Shown: one piece after another, positions 38,020 to 46,625 of the stretch
Numbering within the stretch: the stretch's first letter is position 1
Layout: each line of letters starts with the position of its first letter
Origin: an uncultured Clostridium sp.
Lineage (GTDB): Bacteria; Bacillota; Clostridia; Lachnospirales; Lachnospiraceae
Assembly (NCBI GenBank): GCA_947178445.1
Contig: CAMWYJ010000021.1
Coordinates: 1 to 48,538 of the forward strand
Direction of reading: 5' to 3'
Length of the DNA stretch: 48,538 nt
Notes under the pieces: model-generated
The model's database searches: none
Told to the model about the DNA's origin: nothing
Seen by the model: the letters and a program-made list of their open reading frames with translations, nothing else
Position numbers and translations under genes: made by a program

Positions 38020-38382
38020 CAATCCGTTCCTTCCTTTCCTGCTATTCATTTTGCATCTGTATATTTGATGTGTAGGATTTTACAAATGCATTTGCGTATT
38101 GTACCATTGATGTAACACACTACATAATGATATGCAATTTATGTGGAGAAGATTGGTAAATTGTGTGAAAATACATTGACAAAAAAATGAAGAAACTGTG
38201 AAAAAGAACTGTTCCTCTTTTACTTAAGAAGCGGATTCCGAAATTCATTCCAAAAACAAAAAGACCCTGGAACGGATACATATTACCCGTTCTAAGGTCT
38301 ATTTTTTACTCTTGATTCCATTCTTTAAGACTATCCCATTTTTACCCTGAAAGGATATGGGACAGTGGATGGGGATAAAAAA
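38020..38382. other. Intergenic region between rplL and the ABC operon
   Basis: No gene is visible in these 363 bases. They hold the rplJL terminator, then on the minus strand an AT-rich segment with a TACAAT -10-like hexamer (38098-38103) lacking a good -35, and a 12-base palindrome CAAATGCATTTG (38083-38094) that could be an operator for the ABC operon. Confidence 0.45.
38262..38300 (-). terminator. Terminator of the rplJL operon
   Basis: On the minus strand AGACCTTAGAACGG pairs with CCGTTCCAGGGTCT (two G-U/mismatch positions) and is followed by TTTTTGTTTTTG. The other strand has TATTTTTT, so it works both ways. Confidence 0.88.
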
Positions 38383-38751
38383 TTACTTTAATGTAACCTT
38401 AGCACCCTCAGCCTCTAACTTAGTCTTAATGTCCTCAGCCTCAGCCTTAGCAGCACCCTCCTTGATTACCTTTGGAGCGCCATCTACAACTTCCTTAGCT
38501 TCCTTAAGTCCTAAACCAGTTACCTCACGAACAACCTTGATAACCTTAACCTTGTTAGCACCAACCTCGGTTAACTCTACATCAAACTCGTCCTTCTCTT
38601 CAGCTCCACCTGCTGCTGCACCGCCTGCTGCTACTACTGCTACACCTGCTGCTGCAGATACGCCAAACTCTTCCTCGCAAGCCTTAACTAAATCATTTAA
38701 CTCTAAAACGCTTAACTTCTTGATCTCTTCGATAAATTCCTGAGTTGTCAT
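38383..38751 (-). CDS. rplL: Ribosomal protein L7/L12
   Basis: Stalk protein of the large ribosomal subunit, 122 residues, present in several copies bound to L10 and needed for factor-dependent GTP hydrolysis. The N-terminal dimerisation part is [20 protein letters not shown], the Ala/Gly-rich hinge spans about 35-55, and the C-terminal domain carries [20 protein letters not shown] and [12 protein letters not shown], the factor-binding surface. GGAGG lies nine bases before the ATG. The 143-base gap after rplJ contains two small hairpins, one a perfect GCTATT-AGG-AATAGC. Confidence 0.98.
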   Translation of the reverse strand: MTTQEFIEEIKKLSVLELNDLVKACEEEFGVSAAAGVAVVAAGGAAAGGAEEKDEFDVELTEVGANKVKVIKVVREVTGLGLKEAKEVVDGAPKVIKEGAAKAEAEDIKTKLEAEGAKVTLK

Positions 38752-38894
38752 TTTCAAATTCCTCCATTATAAAATATTTGATTATCATTTTGTTTTAATA
38801 CAGAACATACTCTGCATGTTATAATGTGCTATTCCTAATAGCTGCTATGTCATGCATAGACAATGCTGCATAACACAGCCTTTCACAAAGACAA

Positions 38895-39392
38895 TTAAGC
38901 CTCTGCTGCACCATCTTTCTCTGCAATCTGCTTGATAACTCTTGCAAAGTTGGCGATTGGTGACTGTAAGCTTCCAAGCAACTTGGAAAGTAACTCTTCT
39001 CTTGAAGGGATGCTGGAAATCGCTTTAATACCAGCCTGATCATAGTAGGTTCCCTCAACAACACCACACTTAATCTCTAAAGCTTCCGCTTCCTTCGCAA
39101 ACTTAGCAAGAATTCTTGCTGGAGCCGTTGCATCATCCTTAGAAATTGCAATAGCGTTAGGACCTTCTAAATCATCCTTCAAAGATTCGAACTCTGTTCC
39201 TTCAATTGCAAACCTAACCAATGTGTTCTTGTATACCTTGTAGGTAACACCAGCTTCTCTCAACTCTCTACGAAGTCTGGTATCCTGCTCCACAGTAAGA
39301 CCACGATAGTCAACGATTACAGCGGACTTTGCATCCTGAAGATTTGCTTTAATCTCTTCAACGATTGGCTGCTTTAATTCAATCTTTGCCAT
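38895..39392 (-). CDS. rplJ: Ribosomal protein L10
   Basis: A 165-residue stalk base protein binding 23S rRNA and the L7/L12 dimers. The start MAKIELKQPIVEEIKANLQ, VDYRGLTVEQDTRLRRELRE and VYKNTLVRFA are typical; the C-terminal helix (FARVIKQIAEKDGAAEA) recruits L7/L12. AAGGAGG precedes the ATG. L10 with L7/L12 represses its own message through the upstream leader in Firmicutes. Confidence 0.98.
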   Translation of the reverse strand: MAKIELKQPIVEEIKANLQDAKSAVIVDYRGLTVEQDTRLRRELREAGVTYKVYKNTLVRFAIEGTEFESLKDDLEGPNAIAISKDDATAPARILAKFAKEAEALEIKCGVVEGTYYDQAGIKAISSIPSREELLSKLLGSLQSPIANFARVIKQIAEKDGAAEA

Positions 39393-39553
39393 TGTTTGTG
39401 CGCCTCCTTATAATATTAATGACTGCGCGATATCTATAGAAAAAGAAAAGCTCTATGCCAAAAGACATAGAGCGAAACGTCATTCATACGATTCTTCCTC
39501 GGCAGGCGCTATGCTTACACCAAATGGTACCTACTGTCTTCGGCAGTTCATCA
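39393..39553 (-). promoter_or_regulatory. L10 leader (autogenous control element of rplJL)
   Basis: The transcript upstream of rplJ contains the conserved L10-leader core GAACUGCCGAAGACAGUAGG (minus strand, about 39549-39530), then CCUGCCGAGGAAG, which pairs to build the L10-binding fold, and further down an attenuator hairpin. Known role: excess L10(L12)4 binds the leader and stops transcription. The core motifs are visible; exact boundaries are approximate. Confidence 0.85.
39440..39473 (-). terminator. Attenuator terminator in the L10 leader
   Basis: GCTCTATGTC pairs with GGCATAGAGC around TTTT, followed by TTTTCTTTTTC on the minus strand, about 50 bases before the rplJ start. It is the regulated terminator of the L10 leader. 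Confidence 0.85.
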
Positions 39554-39559
39554 CGTGCT

Positions 39560-39588
39560 ACTTTACCACACATAGCTATGCGTGTCAA
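39560..39588 (-). promoter_or_regulatory. Sigma-A promoter of rplJL
   Basis: TTGACA, a 17-base spacer and TAAAGT on the minus strand. The predicted start near 39553 coincides with the beginning of the L10 leader fold. Confidence 0.75.
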
Positions 39589-39589
39589 G

Positions 39590-39735
39590 AATAATTTACA
39601 CAACACAGACAACAAGCCAGGCAGCTGTTTACAGACATTTGGCGGTTGCCGCGGGAATCAGATATCCCGCTACCTGCGGCGGGGTGTTCAACTGACAATC
39701 TTTTTTACAGTTTATCTGACCTGTAACATAAACAA
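39590..39735. other. GC-rich structured intergenic element of unknown function
   Basis: Between the GH16 terminator and the rplJL promoter. The stretch about 39648-39690 is far richer in G and C than its surroundings and folds on either strand: on the minus strand GCGGGA pairs with TCCCGC around an eight-base loop, extended by GCC with GGC across a seven-base bulge. A further small hairpin (TTACAG/CTGTAA, about 39710-39728) lies next to it. No reading frame explains it. I do not recognise a known RNA family. Confidence 0.4.
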
Positions 39736-39778
39736 AGGCTGCATCTTCATAATCTACAAATCATGAAGATAACAGCCT
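39736..39778 (-). terminator. Terminator after the GH16 gene
   Basis: On the minus strand AGGCTG-TT-ATCTTCAT pairs with ATGAAGAT-G-CAGCCT (bulges of two and one base) and is followed by TTTGTTTATG. Confidence 0.7.
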
Positions 39779-39834
39779 CTGTTATCCGTCACATTCTTTT
39801 ATTGTAACAGTTTATCACAAAAATTATCTGTTTG

Positions 39835-42800
39835 TTATTTTACTACTTCAGTTAACTTGATACCCGAAATTGTAATTGTGGATGCCGGAGTGTCAATTTT
39901 CTCTCCAACATCCGTAAACATCTGTCCCATGGAGATGAAAAATTCTGCAGTGGCATCGTCCTTCGGCAGTGTAACCTCATACTCTATCTTCTGCTCCTCA
40001 TTTGCCTCTAACGGATAGTTACCACCACCATACCAATCATAAGCTTTAGACATTACACCTGACTTCACTGTTCTTGCCACAGTAGAAGAAATTGTAAATT
40101 CTACTTTATAGGTCTTATCCTTCTTCAGGGAAACACTCTGCTTAAGCTGTACATGCCAGTCTTCTGTTCCAACGTCTGTAATTGCGTATGTGATAACCCC
40201 TTCCTGAATAGTTCGTGTAGCTGCTGCAGTAAGGTCATCCCAATTTGCAATCGTTTCTGTCCAGCCTTCCATGCTATTAGCAACATCGGAAAAGTCTGCA
40301 TTTTTAAGCATATTCTCACCTGCAGGTACAGGAATCACAGGAGTCTCCGAACCCTCTAACACCTCTTTCAGTGAAAAGTCTGACAGTTCAATCACTGAAA
40401 CATCCGGTGTATCTTCATTCAGCTTACCCATGGATACGAGTAAGCTAATGCTGCTGCTGGTATTCTCGCTCACTGGAATGCTGCACTTTACATTCTTCAC
40501 ATCACCTGCCGTCAGGACAATACTATCCTCACCGCCATACCATTTCCACTCACTATCCGGGTCACAAAAAGCAAGCTTGATTGTACGCTCTGTATCCGAT
40601 TTCGCCTTAAAGGAAACCTGATATGTCTTCCCTTTTTCCAGAGTAATCCCTTCCTGCTTTAACTGTACATGCGATTCCTTAGTACCAACCTTGCTAATAG
40701 TAAATTTTGCTTTGCCATCTTCAAATGTTGGTACAGCCGCTGCCCCTTCATCTGTAGCTATATATGTCTCCCAAGCTTCATCACCATCTGCAAAATTAGG
40801 ATTTTTCAGCATTTCCTCACCCAGTTTTACTGGTTCATCAGGCTCCTCAGTCTGCTCTTCAACCTTTTTCAGTGAAAAATCGGACATGGTAATGGTGGAT
40901 ACAGGAGTGTCCTCACCCTCTATTTTACCCATAGACACAACCATTATTATGGTATCTCTTGTTTTCTTATCCTCTCCTACAGTAAACTCATGTTCTACCG
41001 TCTTCTCTTCATCTGCAGTTAAGGCAATATCCTTACCTCCATACCAATCCCAGCCATGCTTCGGGTCAAGAAAACCTAACTTGATTGTACGTGCCTTATC
41101 AGATGTCACCTTAAAGGATACTTTATACTTCTCACCCGTTTCCAGAGTAATACCATCCTGCTTTAACTGCACATCTGAATCTTTAGTGCCAACATTGCTG
41201 ATGTTAAATGTTGCTTTGTTGTTTTTAAAATCCGTAGTCGCTGCCCCCGGTGCTGCTACAACCGGCTCCCAGTTCTCCGCACCCTTTGCAAAATCAGGAT
41301 TTTTCAGCATTTCCACACCCGGTTTCACTGATGGTATTACAGGCATCTCGGATTCTGGAATTTCAACCAGAGAGATATTATCAATACATACCCTGTGTTG
41401 TTCTTTTATTTCCTTACCGCCTAAAGCAATGTTGAAGATAGAGCCCTCGTCAGTATCAAAGTCCATTCTAAATTTTTCTGAAACTGTAGTATATGCTCCA
41501 TCCTCACCATACGCCGTCAAATCAATGTCCTTCTGTACATATGGTGTCCAATCTTCTCCTCCGGCTTCCGTCTTATGTACGGAACCATCTCTTTGAATGG
41601 AATATTGGATGGAACGGTCTATAGCGCTCTTAATATCAAATTTCAGCTCATAGCACTTATCCTTCTCCAGCTTCACATTACTTTGCTTTACCTGAATATC
41701 CCATGTATTTTCACCGCCGTTCTTAATCGTTAAGTCAAGTGCAACATTCTTCTCCGTCTGACTGTCCACAACGTAGCTTGCGGAAGCACCATTTTGGGCA
41801 TCTACATATATTTCATATCCTGCCGTTCCCGCATTAAAGCTGCCGTTCTTAATCAGGGTATCCTCTACGAGACGTACATTATCCAGCAATACCGTGCCAT
41901 TTACACCAAGGTCAAATACGATATCATCAATATCTGCAATCACTGCATCCTCTGCGATTTCGAATTTGTATGTGTGTGTCTTCTTTTCATCCTTCTTAAG
42001 TGTAAATGTCTCTGTCTTACCTGCAACGTGAACCTTAAGATCTGCCGATTCCCCTGCTGCCGGCTCTTTAAGCTCTGCATCAAAGCTTAACTCAAACTTT
42101 CCTGGTGTAAGTGGAAGCTCTGTCTGCTTTAGCCAAACTTCATCTGCACTGCTGCACTTCTCAGTTACGGCTTTGAATCTGCGTCCATCTTTTAGGTCTG
42201 TCACACCTACAGTTGCTTTCTTACCTGCATCTTCAACTTCCCAGAATTCCATACGGTCTGCACCCTCCTGGAAGCTGCCATTATAAATGTAGTTACCGTC
42301 CGCTCTGACTGTCTTGCTGTCATCAACCTCAAATGTATCAATTACCTCCAGCCTTACATTGCTGATATAAATAGTAGCTGTCGGTTTTACTTTACCCATA
42401 TTAAACTCAATACGTGCATCTGCATAATCCGCATCGCTCATAGCAAATTCACAGGAGAATTCCTGTTTTTCTGTTGTCAGGTTAATTTCACTGTTTACAT
42501 ATTTTTTCCAGCTGCGGTCTCCAATTGCACCTACCCCTGCAAACATTGTTCTCGGTTCCTCTGCATAGGCATCAAAGGTAAGCTTATACTTATTACCCTG
42601 CTTCAAAGGAACTTTATTCTCTAAAAGCTGTACACTGTAGTCTACAGTACCCTCATTGGTAGTCGCAATCTTGATTGCAGAACCACCAATCTTTGTGTCA
42701 TTTACAATCTCTGCAGTTGCTTCGCCACCCAGAGCTGTTGCAAACGACCAATCCACATCATCCTCCAAATCTTCTTTTGTTGAAAAATCAGCATTATTTA

Positions 42801-44370
42801 CATAATTTCCGCTTTCATCCGGGTCTCTTAATATAACCGGCGGCTTCTCCGGCTTTGTCACCTTGGAATCATCATATCCCTCAGTCTTCTGATATGCCTT
42901 TACATAATCAATAACGAATGCCTGATCTGCAAAATCTGTAGTCTCATCCGGATATCCAACCCAGCTTCCGCCTACTGCAAGATTCAGAATCATATAAAAC
43001 GGCTGGTCAAACGGTGCCGGATATGACACGGTTCCCTGTCCCTCTGCAGCGGAAAACCAGTCATTTTCCTCATGGTATAATACTCCGTCAACATACCACT
43101 TTATGCTTCCCGGCTCCCACTCACAGCTGAATACATGATATTCATCAGAGAAATTACCCTTTGTAAGTTTCTGGGTGCCCTGACTTTCAGCATGTGGTGC
43201 TCCATAATGGATGGTACCGTATACCTTGTCATTCTCCTGACCCATAACCTCCATGATGTCAATCTCACCGCATTTTGGCCACTGTCCATACAAATTCTCG
43301 TTTGTCGGCATCATCCAGAATGCCGGTAAATATCCCTTACCTGTAGGAACCTTTACACGAGCCTCAAATAATCCGTATGTAAAATCATGCTTACCCTGTG
43401 TATTGACACGACCTGAGGTATAAGTAGCTTCCTTTCCCTCTCCGGTCTTGATTGGCTTTATAACAAGGTTTCCATCCTCAACATAAATATTATCCTTGCT
43501 GTCAACGTACTTCTGCAGCTCAGCATTTACCCAGCCCGGGGCATGGAGTTCAACATTCCAGTCATCCTGGTTCAGCTCAGTCCCTTCAAAATCATCCTTC
43601 CACTTTAACTCATAGCCCTTAACTGGTACGGTTGGCTGGTCAGTAGTTGGCTCTTCCGTGGTCGGCTCCCCGGTAGTTGGTTTCTCTGTCGTCGGCTTCT
43701 CTGTCGTCGGCTTCTCTGTCGTCACTTTCTCTGTGGTCGGATTGTCCGAAGTTGACTTTTTCGTAACAGTCACCTTGCAGACAGCCTTTTTATGACTGTT
43801 ATCCATGGCCTTTGCCGTAATAACAGCAGTACCTTCTTTTTTTGCACTCACCACACCGGAAGCGCTAACCTCTGCAACGTCCGGGGTATCACTGCTCCAT
43901 TTAATCTTCTTAACATTCGGTTTTTTCGGAGAAAGCACAGCATTTAAAACAAGGGTATCACCCTCCGTTAAATCCGCCTTCTGCTTATCAAGCGTTACCT
44001 TCGCAACCGGTGTTCCCACAATAACCGTTACTACTGCCTTTTTCTTCTTGTCCGCTTTGCTCTTTACCGTAATTTTCGTCTTACCCTTTTTCAACGCTTT
44101 AATCTTACCGCTTTTGCTCACGGTTGCCACTTTTTTCTTTGATGACGAATAGGTTACTTTCTTACTTGCCTTACCTGTTACCGTCACCTTGGTCTTCAGC
44201 TTAAAGGTTTTCTTCGGTTTTAATACTACTGTCCCAAACTCTACATTGGTTATGCCTACTGACTTTACAGCTTTTTTCTTCGATGCGGCTTCTGCAGTTC
44301 CGGAAATTGAACTGGTAATCATAACAGCCGTCATCAAAAGTGCAATTGCTCTCTTAAATCTGTTCATCAT
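39835..44370 (-). CDS. Secreted multimodular GH16 beta-glucanase with BIG2 and six CBM4/9-like modules
   Basis: A 1511-residue secreted enzyme, predicted endo-beta-1,3(4)-glucanase (laminarinase/lichenase type). Order: signal peptide (to about 28), two BIG2 domains (about 33-200, very basic, same type as in the EPS-linked BIG2 protein), a PTTEK-rich linker (about 208-243), the GH16 domain (about 247-500) with catalytic GEIDIMEVMG near 367, then six CBM4/9-like modules starting near 527, 695, 840, 1020, 1187 and 1353, each opening with a N-x-x-F/G-S-F-like motif such as EMLKNPDFAKGAENW. Modules 4-6 are the most alike. AAAGGA lies eight bases before the ATG at 44370. The GH5 gene precedes it by 38 bases. 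No sortase anchor was seen. Confidence 0.9.
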   Translation of the reverse strand: MMNRFKRAIALLMTAVMITSSISGTAEAASKKKAVKSVGITNVEFGTVVLKPKKTFKLKTKVTVTGKASKKVTYSSSKKKVATVSKSGKIKALKKGKTKITVKSKADKKKKAVVTVIVGTPVAKVTLDKQKADLTEGDTLVLNAVLSPKKPNVKKIKWSSDTPDVAEVSASGVVSAKKEGTAVITAKAMDNSHKKAVCKVTVTKKSTSDNPTTEKVTTEKPTTEKPTTEKPTTGEPTTEEPTTDQPTVPVKGYELKWKDDFEGTELNQDDWNVELHAPGWVNAELQKYVDSKDNIYVEDGNLVIKPIKTGEGKEATYTSGRVNTQGKHDFTYGLFEARVKVPTGKGYLPAFWMMPTNENLYGQWPKCGEIDIMEVMGQENDKVYGTIHYGAPHAESQGTQKLTKGNFSDEYHVFSCEWEPGSIKWYVDGVLYHEENDWFSAAEGQGTVSYPAPFDQPFYMILNLAVGGSWVGYPDETTDFADQAFVIDYVKAYQKTEGYDDSKVTKPEKPPVILRDPDESGNYVNNADFSTKEDLEDDVDWSFATALGGEATAEIVNDTKIGGSAIKIATTNEGTVDYSVQLLENKVPLKQGNKYKLTFDAYAEEPRTMFAGVGAIGDRSWKKYVNSEINLTTEKQEFSCEFAMSDADYADARIEFNMGKVKPTATIYISNVRLEVIDTFEVDDSKTVRADGNYIYNGSFQEGADRMEFWEVEDAGKKATVGVTDLKDGRRFKAVTEKCSSADEVWLKQTELPLTPGKFELSFDAELKEPAAGESADLKVHVAGKTETFTLKKDEKKTHTYKFEIAEDAVIADIDDIVFDLGVNGTVLLDNVRLVEDTLIKNGSFNAGTAGYEIYVDAQNGASASYVVDSQTEKNVALDLTIKNGGENTWDIQVKQSNVKLEKDKCYELKFDIKSAIDRSIQYSIQRDGSVHKTEAGGEDWTPYVQKDIDLTAYGEDGAYTTVSEKFRMDFDTDEGSIFNIALGGKEIKEQHRVCIDNISLVEIPESEMPVIPSVKPGVEMLKNPDFAKGAENWEPVVAAPGAATTDFKNNKATFNISNVGTKDSDVQLKQDGITLETGEKYKVSFKVTSDKARTIKLGFLDPKHGWDWYGGKDIALTADEEKTVEHEFTVGEDKKTRDTIIMVVSMGKIEGEDTPVSTITMSDFSLKKVEEQTEEPDEPVKLGEEMLKNPNFADGDEAWETYIATDEGAAAVPTFEDGKAKFTISKVGTKESHVQLKQEGITLEKGKTYQVSFKAKSDTERTIKLAFCDPDSEWKWYGGEDSIVLTAGDVKNVKCSIPVSENTSSSISLLVSMGKLNEDTPDVSVIELSDFSLKEVLEGSETPVIPVPAGENMLKNADFSDVANSMEGWTETIANWDDLTAAATRTIQEGVITYAITDVGTEDWHVQLKQSVSLKKDKTYKVEFTISSTVARTVKSGVMSKAYDWYGGGNYPLEANEEQKIEYEVTLPKDDATAEFFISMGQMFTDVGEKIDTPASTITISGIKLTEVVK

Positions 44371-44408
44371 CTTCTCAATCCTTTCCTTATATAATTTTCT
44401 ATTTTCTC

Positions 44409-45428
44409 CTACTTCGTCCATAAAGCGATGAGTTCATTACGGATTGTATCATAATGCTCCCCAATAAGACCAAAATCCTTTTCCTTATAGGTCCACACTG
44501 CACATCCAATCTGATATTCTGAAAACACCTCATCCACATCACGAAACCAGCGAAGTGTATCCTCTACAGGCGCTTTATCAATCACTCCAAATTCACCACA
44601 GTAAAGCCTTACGCCTGCTTTTTCCGCTGCCTTAACCGCTTCTCCAATCATTCCCCGGATAAATGCAGTTCCCATCATCTTTGTTTCCGCCTTTGTCACT
44701 GTCTCACCCTGATATCCCAAAGGCTTTGATTTTTCGATAAAATATTCCATTGTTTCCGGATAGCTTATCGTCTCATCAGGCGGCATTGCCGGTACCCAGT
44801 ATGCCTTCTGATGGGTAAACAGCAGCGGTTCATAAAAATGAAAGGTAAATATGATATTCTCATTCTCTGGCACATCTAACAGCTTCAAGGTGTTTACGCT
44901 GTTCCACTGTATCCCACCGTAAATAATCGGCGTATCCTTCGTAATTTCCCGAATCACCTTTACCACACACCTAATGAGCTCGTTCCACAAATCTGCATTT
45001 TCCTTTTCCACAACCTCATTAAGCAGTTCAAATGCTACATTTGGATAAGTGCCAAAATGCTCTGCCATCCGTCTCCAAAGCTCCAAAAACCGTTTTTTGA
45101 GTATCTCGTCTGAAAACAAAGAATTTTCATTTTCTTTCCCTGCATCATTAAAATCATATCCGGCAGCCTTATGCAGATCTAAGACAGCCTCCAGACCGGC
45201 CTTCTCACACCAGGAAAGCACTTCTTTAATGCGCTCATAGCCGCTCTCCCTGATATTTCCTGCCTCATCCTCCAGCACTTCGTAATCTACAGGAATCCGT
45301 ACATGATCAAACCCCCATCCTGCAATCTGCTTCAAGTCATCTTCTCCGATAAAGGTCTGATAGTGAGCCTCCTCATGGGGACACTGGGATAAAAAACCTC
45401 CCAGATTAATTCCTCTTTCCAGCTTCAT
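44409..45428 (-). CDS. GH5-family beta-glucanase, cytoplasmic
   Basis: A 339-residue TIM-barrel glycoside hydrolase of family GH5. It begins RGINLGGFLSQ, has GFDHVRIPVDYEVL, the acid/base Glu in FELLNEVVE (about 138), HFYEP and the nucleophile Glu in YCGEFGV (about 278). There is no signal peptide, so it should act inside the cell on oligosaccharides released by the secreted GH16. AGGAGG precedes the ATG at 45428. It is the promoter-proximal gene of the two-gene operon, divergent from an AraC-type regulator. A beta-1,3- or beta-1,4-glucan oligomer is the likely substrate. Confidence 0.9.
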   Translation of the reverse strand: MKLERGINLGGFLSQCPHEEAHYQTFIGEDDLKQIAGWGFDHVRIPVDYEVLEDEAGNIRESGYERIKEVLSWCEKAGLEAVLDLHKAAGYDFNDAGKENENSLFSDEILKKRFLELWRRMAEHFGTYPNVAFELLNEVVEKENADLWNELIRCVVKVIREITKDTPIIYGGIQWNSVNTLKLLDVPENENIIFTFHFYEPLLFTHQKAYWVPAMPPDETISYPETMEYFIEKSKPLGYQGETVTKAETKMMGTAFIRGMIGEAVKAAEKAGVRLYCGEFGVIDKAPVEDTLRWFRDVDEVFSEYQIGCAVWTYKEKDFGLIGEHYDTIRNELIALWTK

Positions 45429-45501
45429 TTCTTCCTCCTTTCCCGGCACTTTCCTGCCAGACATTTTCTATTGTCCTGTCATTTCAAATTGTGTATCTTA
45501 C

Positions 45502-45545
45502 TTTATATCATTTTTATCAGATTTTATATCTTTTTTATATCTTTT
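45502..45545. promoter_or_regulatory. Direct repeats in the divergent promoter region, candidate AraC-family operator
   Basis: Between the GH5 operon and the AraC-type gene lie phased repeats TTTATATCA, TTTTATATCT and TTTTATATCT (45502, 45522, 45533), the last two 11 bases apart, which is one helical turn, as AraC-family activators prefer. A TTGTCG with an 18-base spacer and TACAAT (45546-45575) could be the plus-strand promoter. Confidence 0.45.
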
Positions 45546-45631
45546 TTGTCGTTTTTATGATATATTTTATACAATATCCTTCTATTAGATATTTGCCAAA
45601 CTCCCGATTTGAAAAACAGAAAGGAGACCAT

Positions 45632-46372
45632 ATGAATCTTCAAAAAGAACTATTTTATCAGGAATTTGTCCAAAGAGAAAATGAACTGCTGCGCGCTCCT
45701 TATAATCCAGAGCTGGAATTCTATTCTACGATAAAAGCCGGAAATGTGGCAAAAATCCGCAAGCTCTGTGAGCAGCCTCTGATTGCCAAGGAGGGCCTGG
45801 GTGTGCTGTCCCAAAATGCCCTGCAGAATATGAAATTTCATTTTGTCATCACCACTGCACTTGCTGCCCGCTACTGCATTGAAGGCGGCATGGAGCATTC
45901 TGCTGCATACAGCCTAAGTGATTTTTACATCCAGAAGGCAGACCAGTGCAAAACACCACAGGAAATTTCTGATCTGCATCCAGTCATGTGCGAGGACTAT
46001 ACCAAGCGCATGAAGCGCCTGCGCAATCAAAAAATATGCTCTAAACATATCGCGCTTTGCATCGACTATATTTATGACCATCTGCATACCCGTATTACGG
46101 TAGATACCTTAGCGGAACTCGTGAATTTAACCCCTTCCTATCTGTCAAGGCTTTTTAAAAAAGAAACAGGCAGCTCCATCAGCGAATACATTCAAATCCG
46201 CAAGATTGAAACTGCCCAAAATATGTTAATTTACTCCGAATACAGCCCTGCCCAGATTGCCTCGACTCTCGCATTTCCAAGCCAGAGCTATTTTACGGAA
46301 ATATTCAAAAAACACACCGGTCTCACACCGGCGAAATACCGCACATTTTATTTCCGAAGCACAAAAATCTGA
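45632..46372 (+). CDS. AraC-family transcriptional regulator
   Basis: A 246-residue regulator. The C-terminal 100 residues are the double helix-turn-helix of AraC: ITVDTLAELVNLTPSYLSRL and FKKETGSSISEYIQIRKIE, then SPAQIASTLAFPSQSYFTEI and FKKHTGLTPAKYR. The N-terminal half is mostly helical and has no cupin motif I can see. The ATG at 45632 has AAGGAG five bases upstream; a longer hydrophobic N-terminal frame has no site. It diverges from the GH5-GH16 operon, which it probably activates in response to glucan oligosaccharides; that role is inferred. Confidence 0.9.
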   Translation: MNLQKELFYQEFVQRENELLRAPYNPELEFYSTIKAGNVAKIRKLCEQPLIAKEGLGVLSQNALQNMKFHFVITTALAARYCIEGGMEHSAAYSLSDFYIQKADQCKTPQEISDLHPVMCEDYTKRMKRLRNQKICSKHIALCIDYIYDHLHTRITVDTLAELVNLTPSYLSRLFKKETGSSISEYIQIRKIETAQNMLIYSEYSPAQIASTLAFPSQSYFTEIFKKHTGLTPAKYRTFYFRSTKI

Positions 46373-46463
46373 TATATATTCCCTTTTTGTACCAACCTTG
46401 TCAAATGTATTAAGAGATTATGCCAAATATCCGATAATTATTTTCGGAACGGGCAGTTAATGA

Positions 46464-46492
46464 TAGACAAATCATTTTTTATATGCTATAAT
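46464..46492 (+). promoter_or_regulatory. Sigma-A promoter of the FliD-like gene
   Basis: TAGACA, a 17-base spacer and a perfect TATAAT. Transcription would start near 46499, just before the CsrA-type hairpin. Confidence 0.8.
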
Positions 46493-46503
46493 TATACTCA
46501 ATC

Positions 46504-46560
46504 ATGGGGGACTAGACACAATGGACTGTGTTACCCCATAATCAGGTGCCACACTGGCAC
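46504..46560 (+). promoter_or_regulatory. Structured leader with CsrA-type hairpin upstream of the FliD-like gene
   Basis: ATGGGG pairs with CCCCAT (46504-46539), and inside it ACACA pairs with TGTGT around the six-base loop ATGGAC, which exposes GGA. That is the known CsrA recognition layout (A-N-GGA in a hairpin loop). A second hairpin (GTGCCA-CAC-TGGCAC, 46546-46560) follows, and more GGA motifs overlap the ribosome site (ATGGAAGGAGGGA). CsrA control of flagellar messages is known in Firmicutes; that it acts here is inferred. Confidence 0.6.
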
Positions 46561-46625
46561 AATGTATTAAGGAAAATATCACTTAATATATGCTACTGTA
46601 CGAATCCATGGAAGGAGGGAATGAT

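Noticed and set aside
39640..39695. tRNA or known riboswitch for the GC-rich element
   Set aside because: No cloverleaf, no T-loop sequence and no motif of a riboswitch I know; kept only as an unexplained structured element.
40691..41596. 301-residue open frame on the plus strand
   Set aside because: Antisense shadow of the CBM repeats of the GH16 gene, Ser/Pro-rich and without a ribosome site.
43660..43745. Short tandem repeats resembling a repeat array
   Set aside because: They are 15-base codon repeats of the PTTEK linker in the GH16 gene, without spacers; not CRISPR.
46504..46560. Cyclic-di-GMP riboswitch upstream of the FliD-like gene
   Set aside because: The conserved core sequences of c-di-GMP riboswitches are absent; the GGA hexaloop fits CsrA better.
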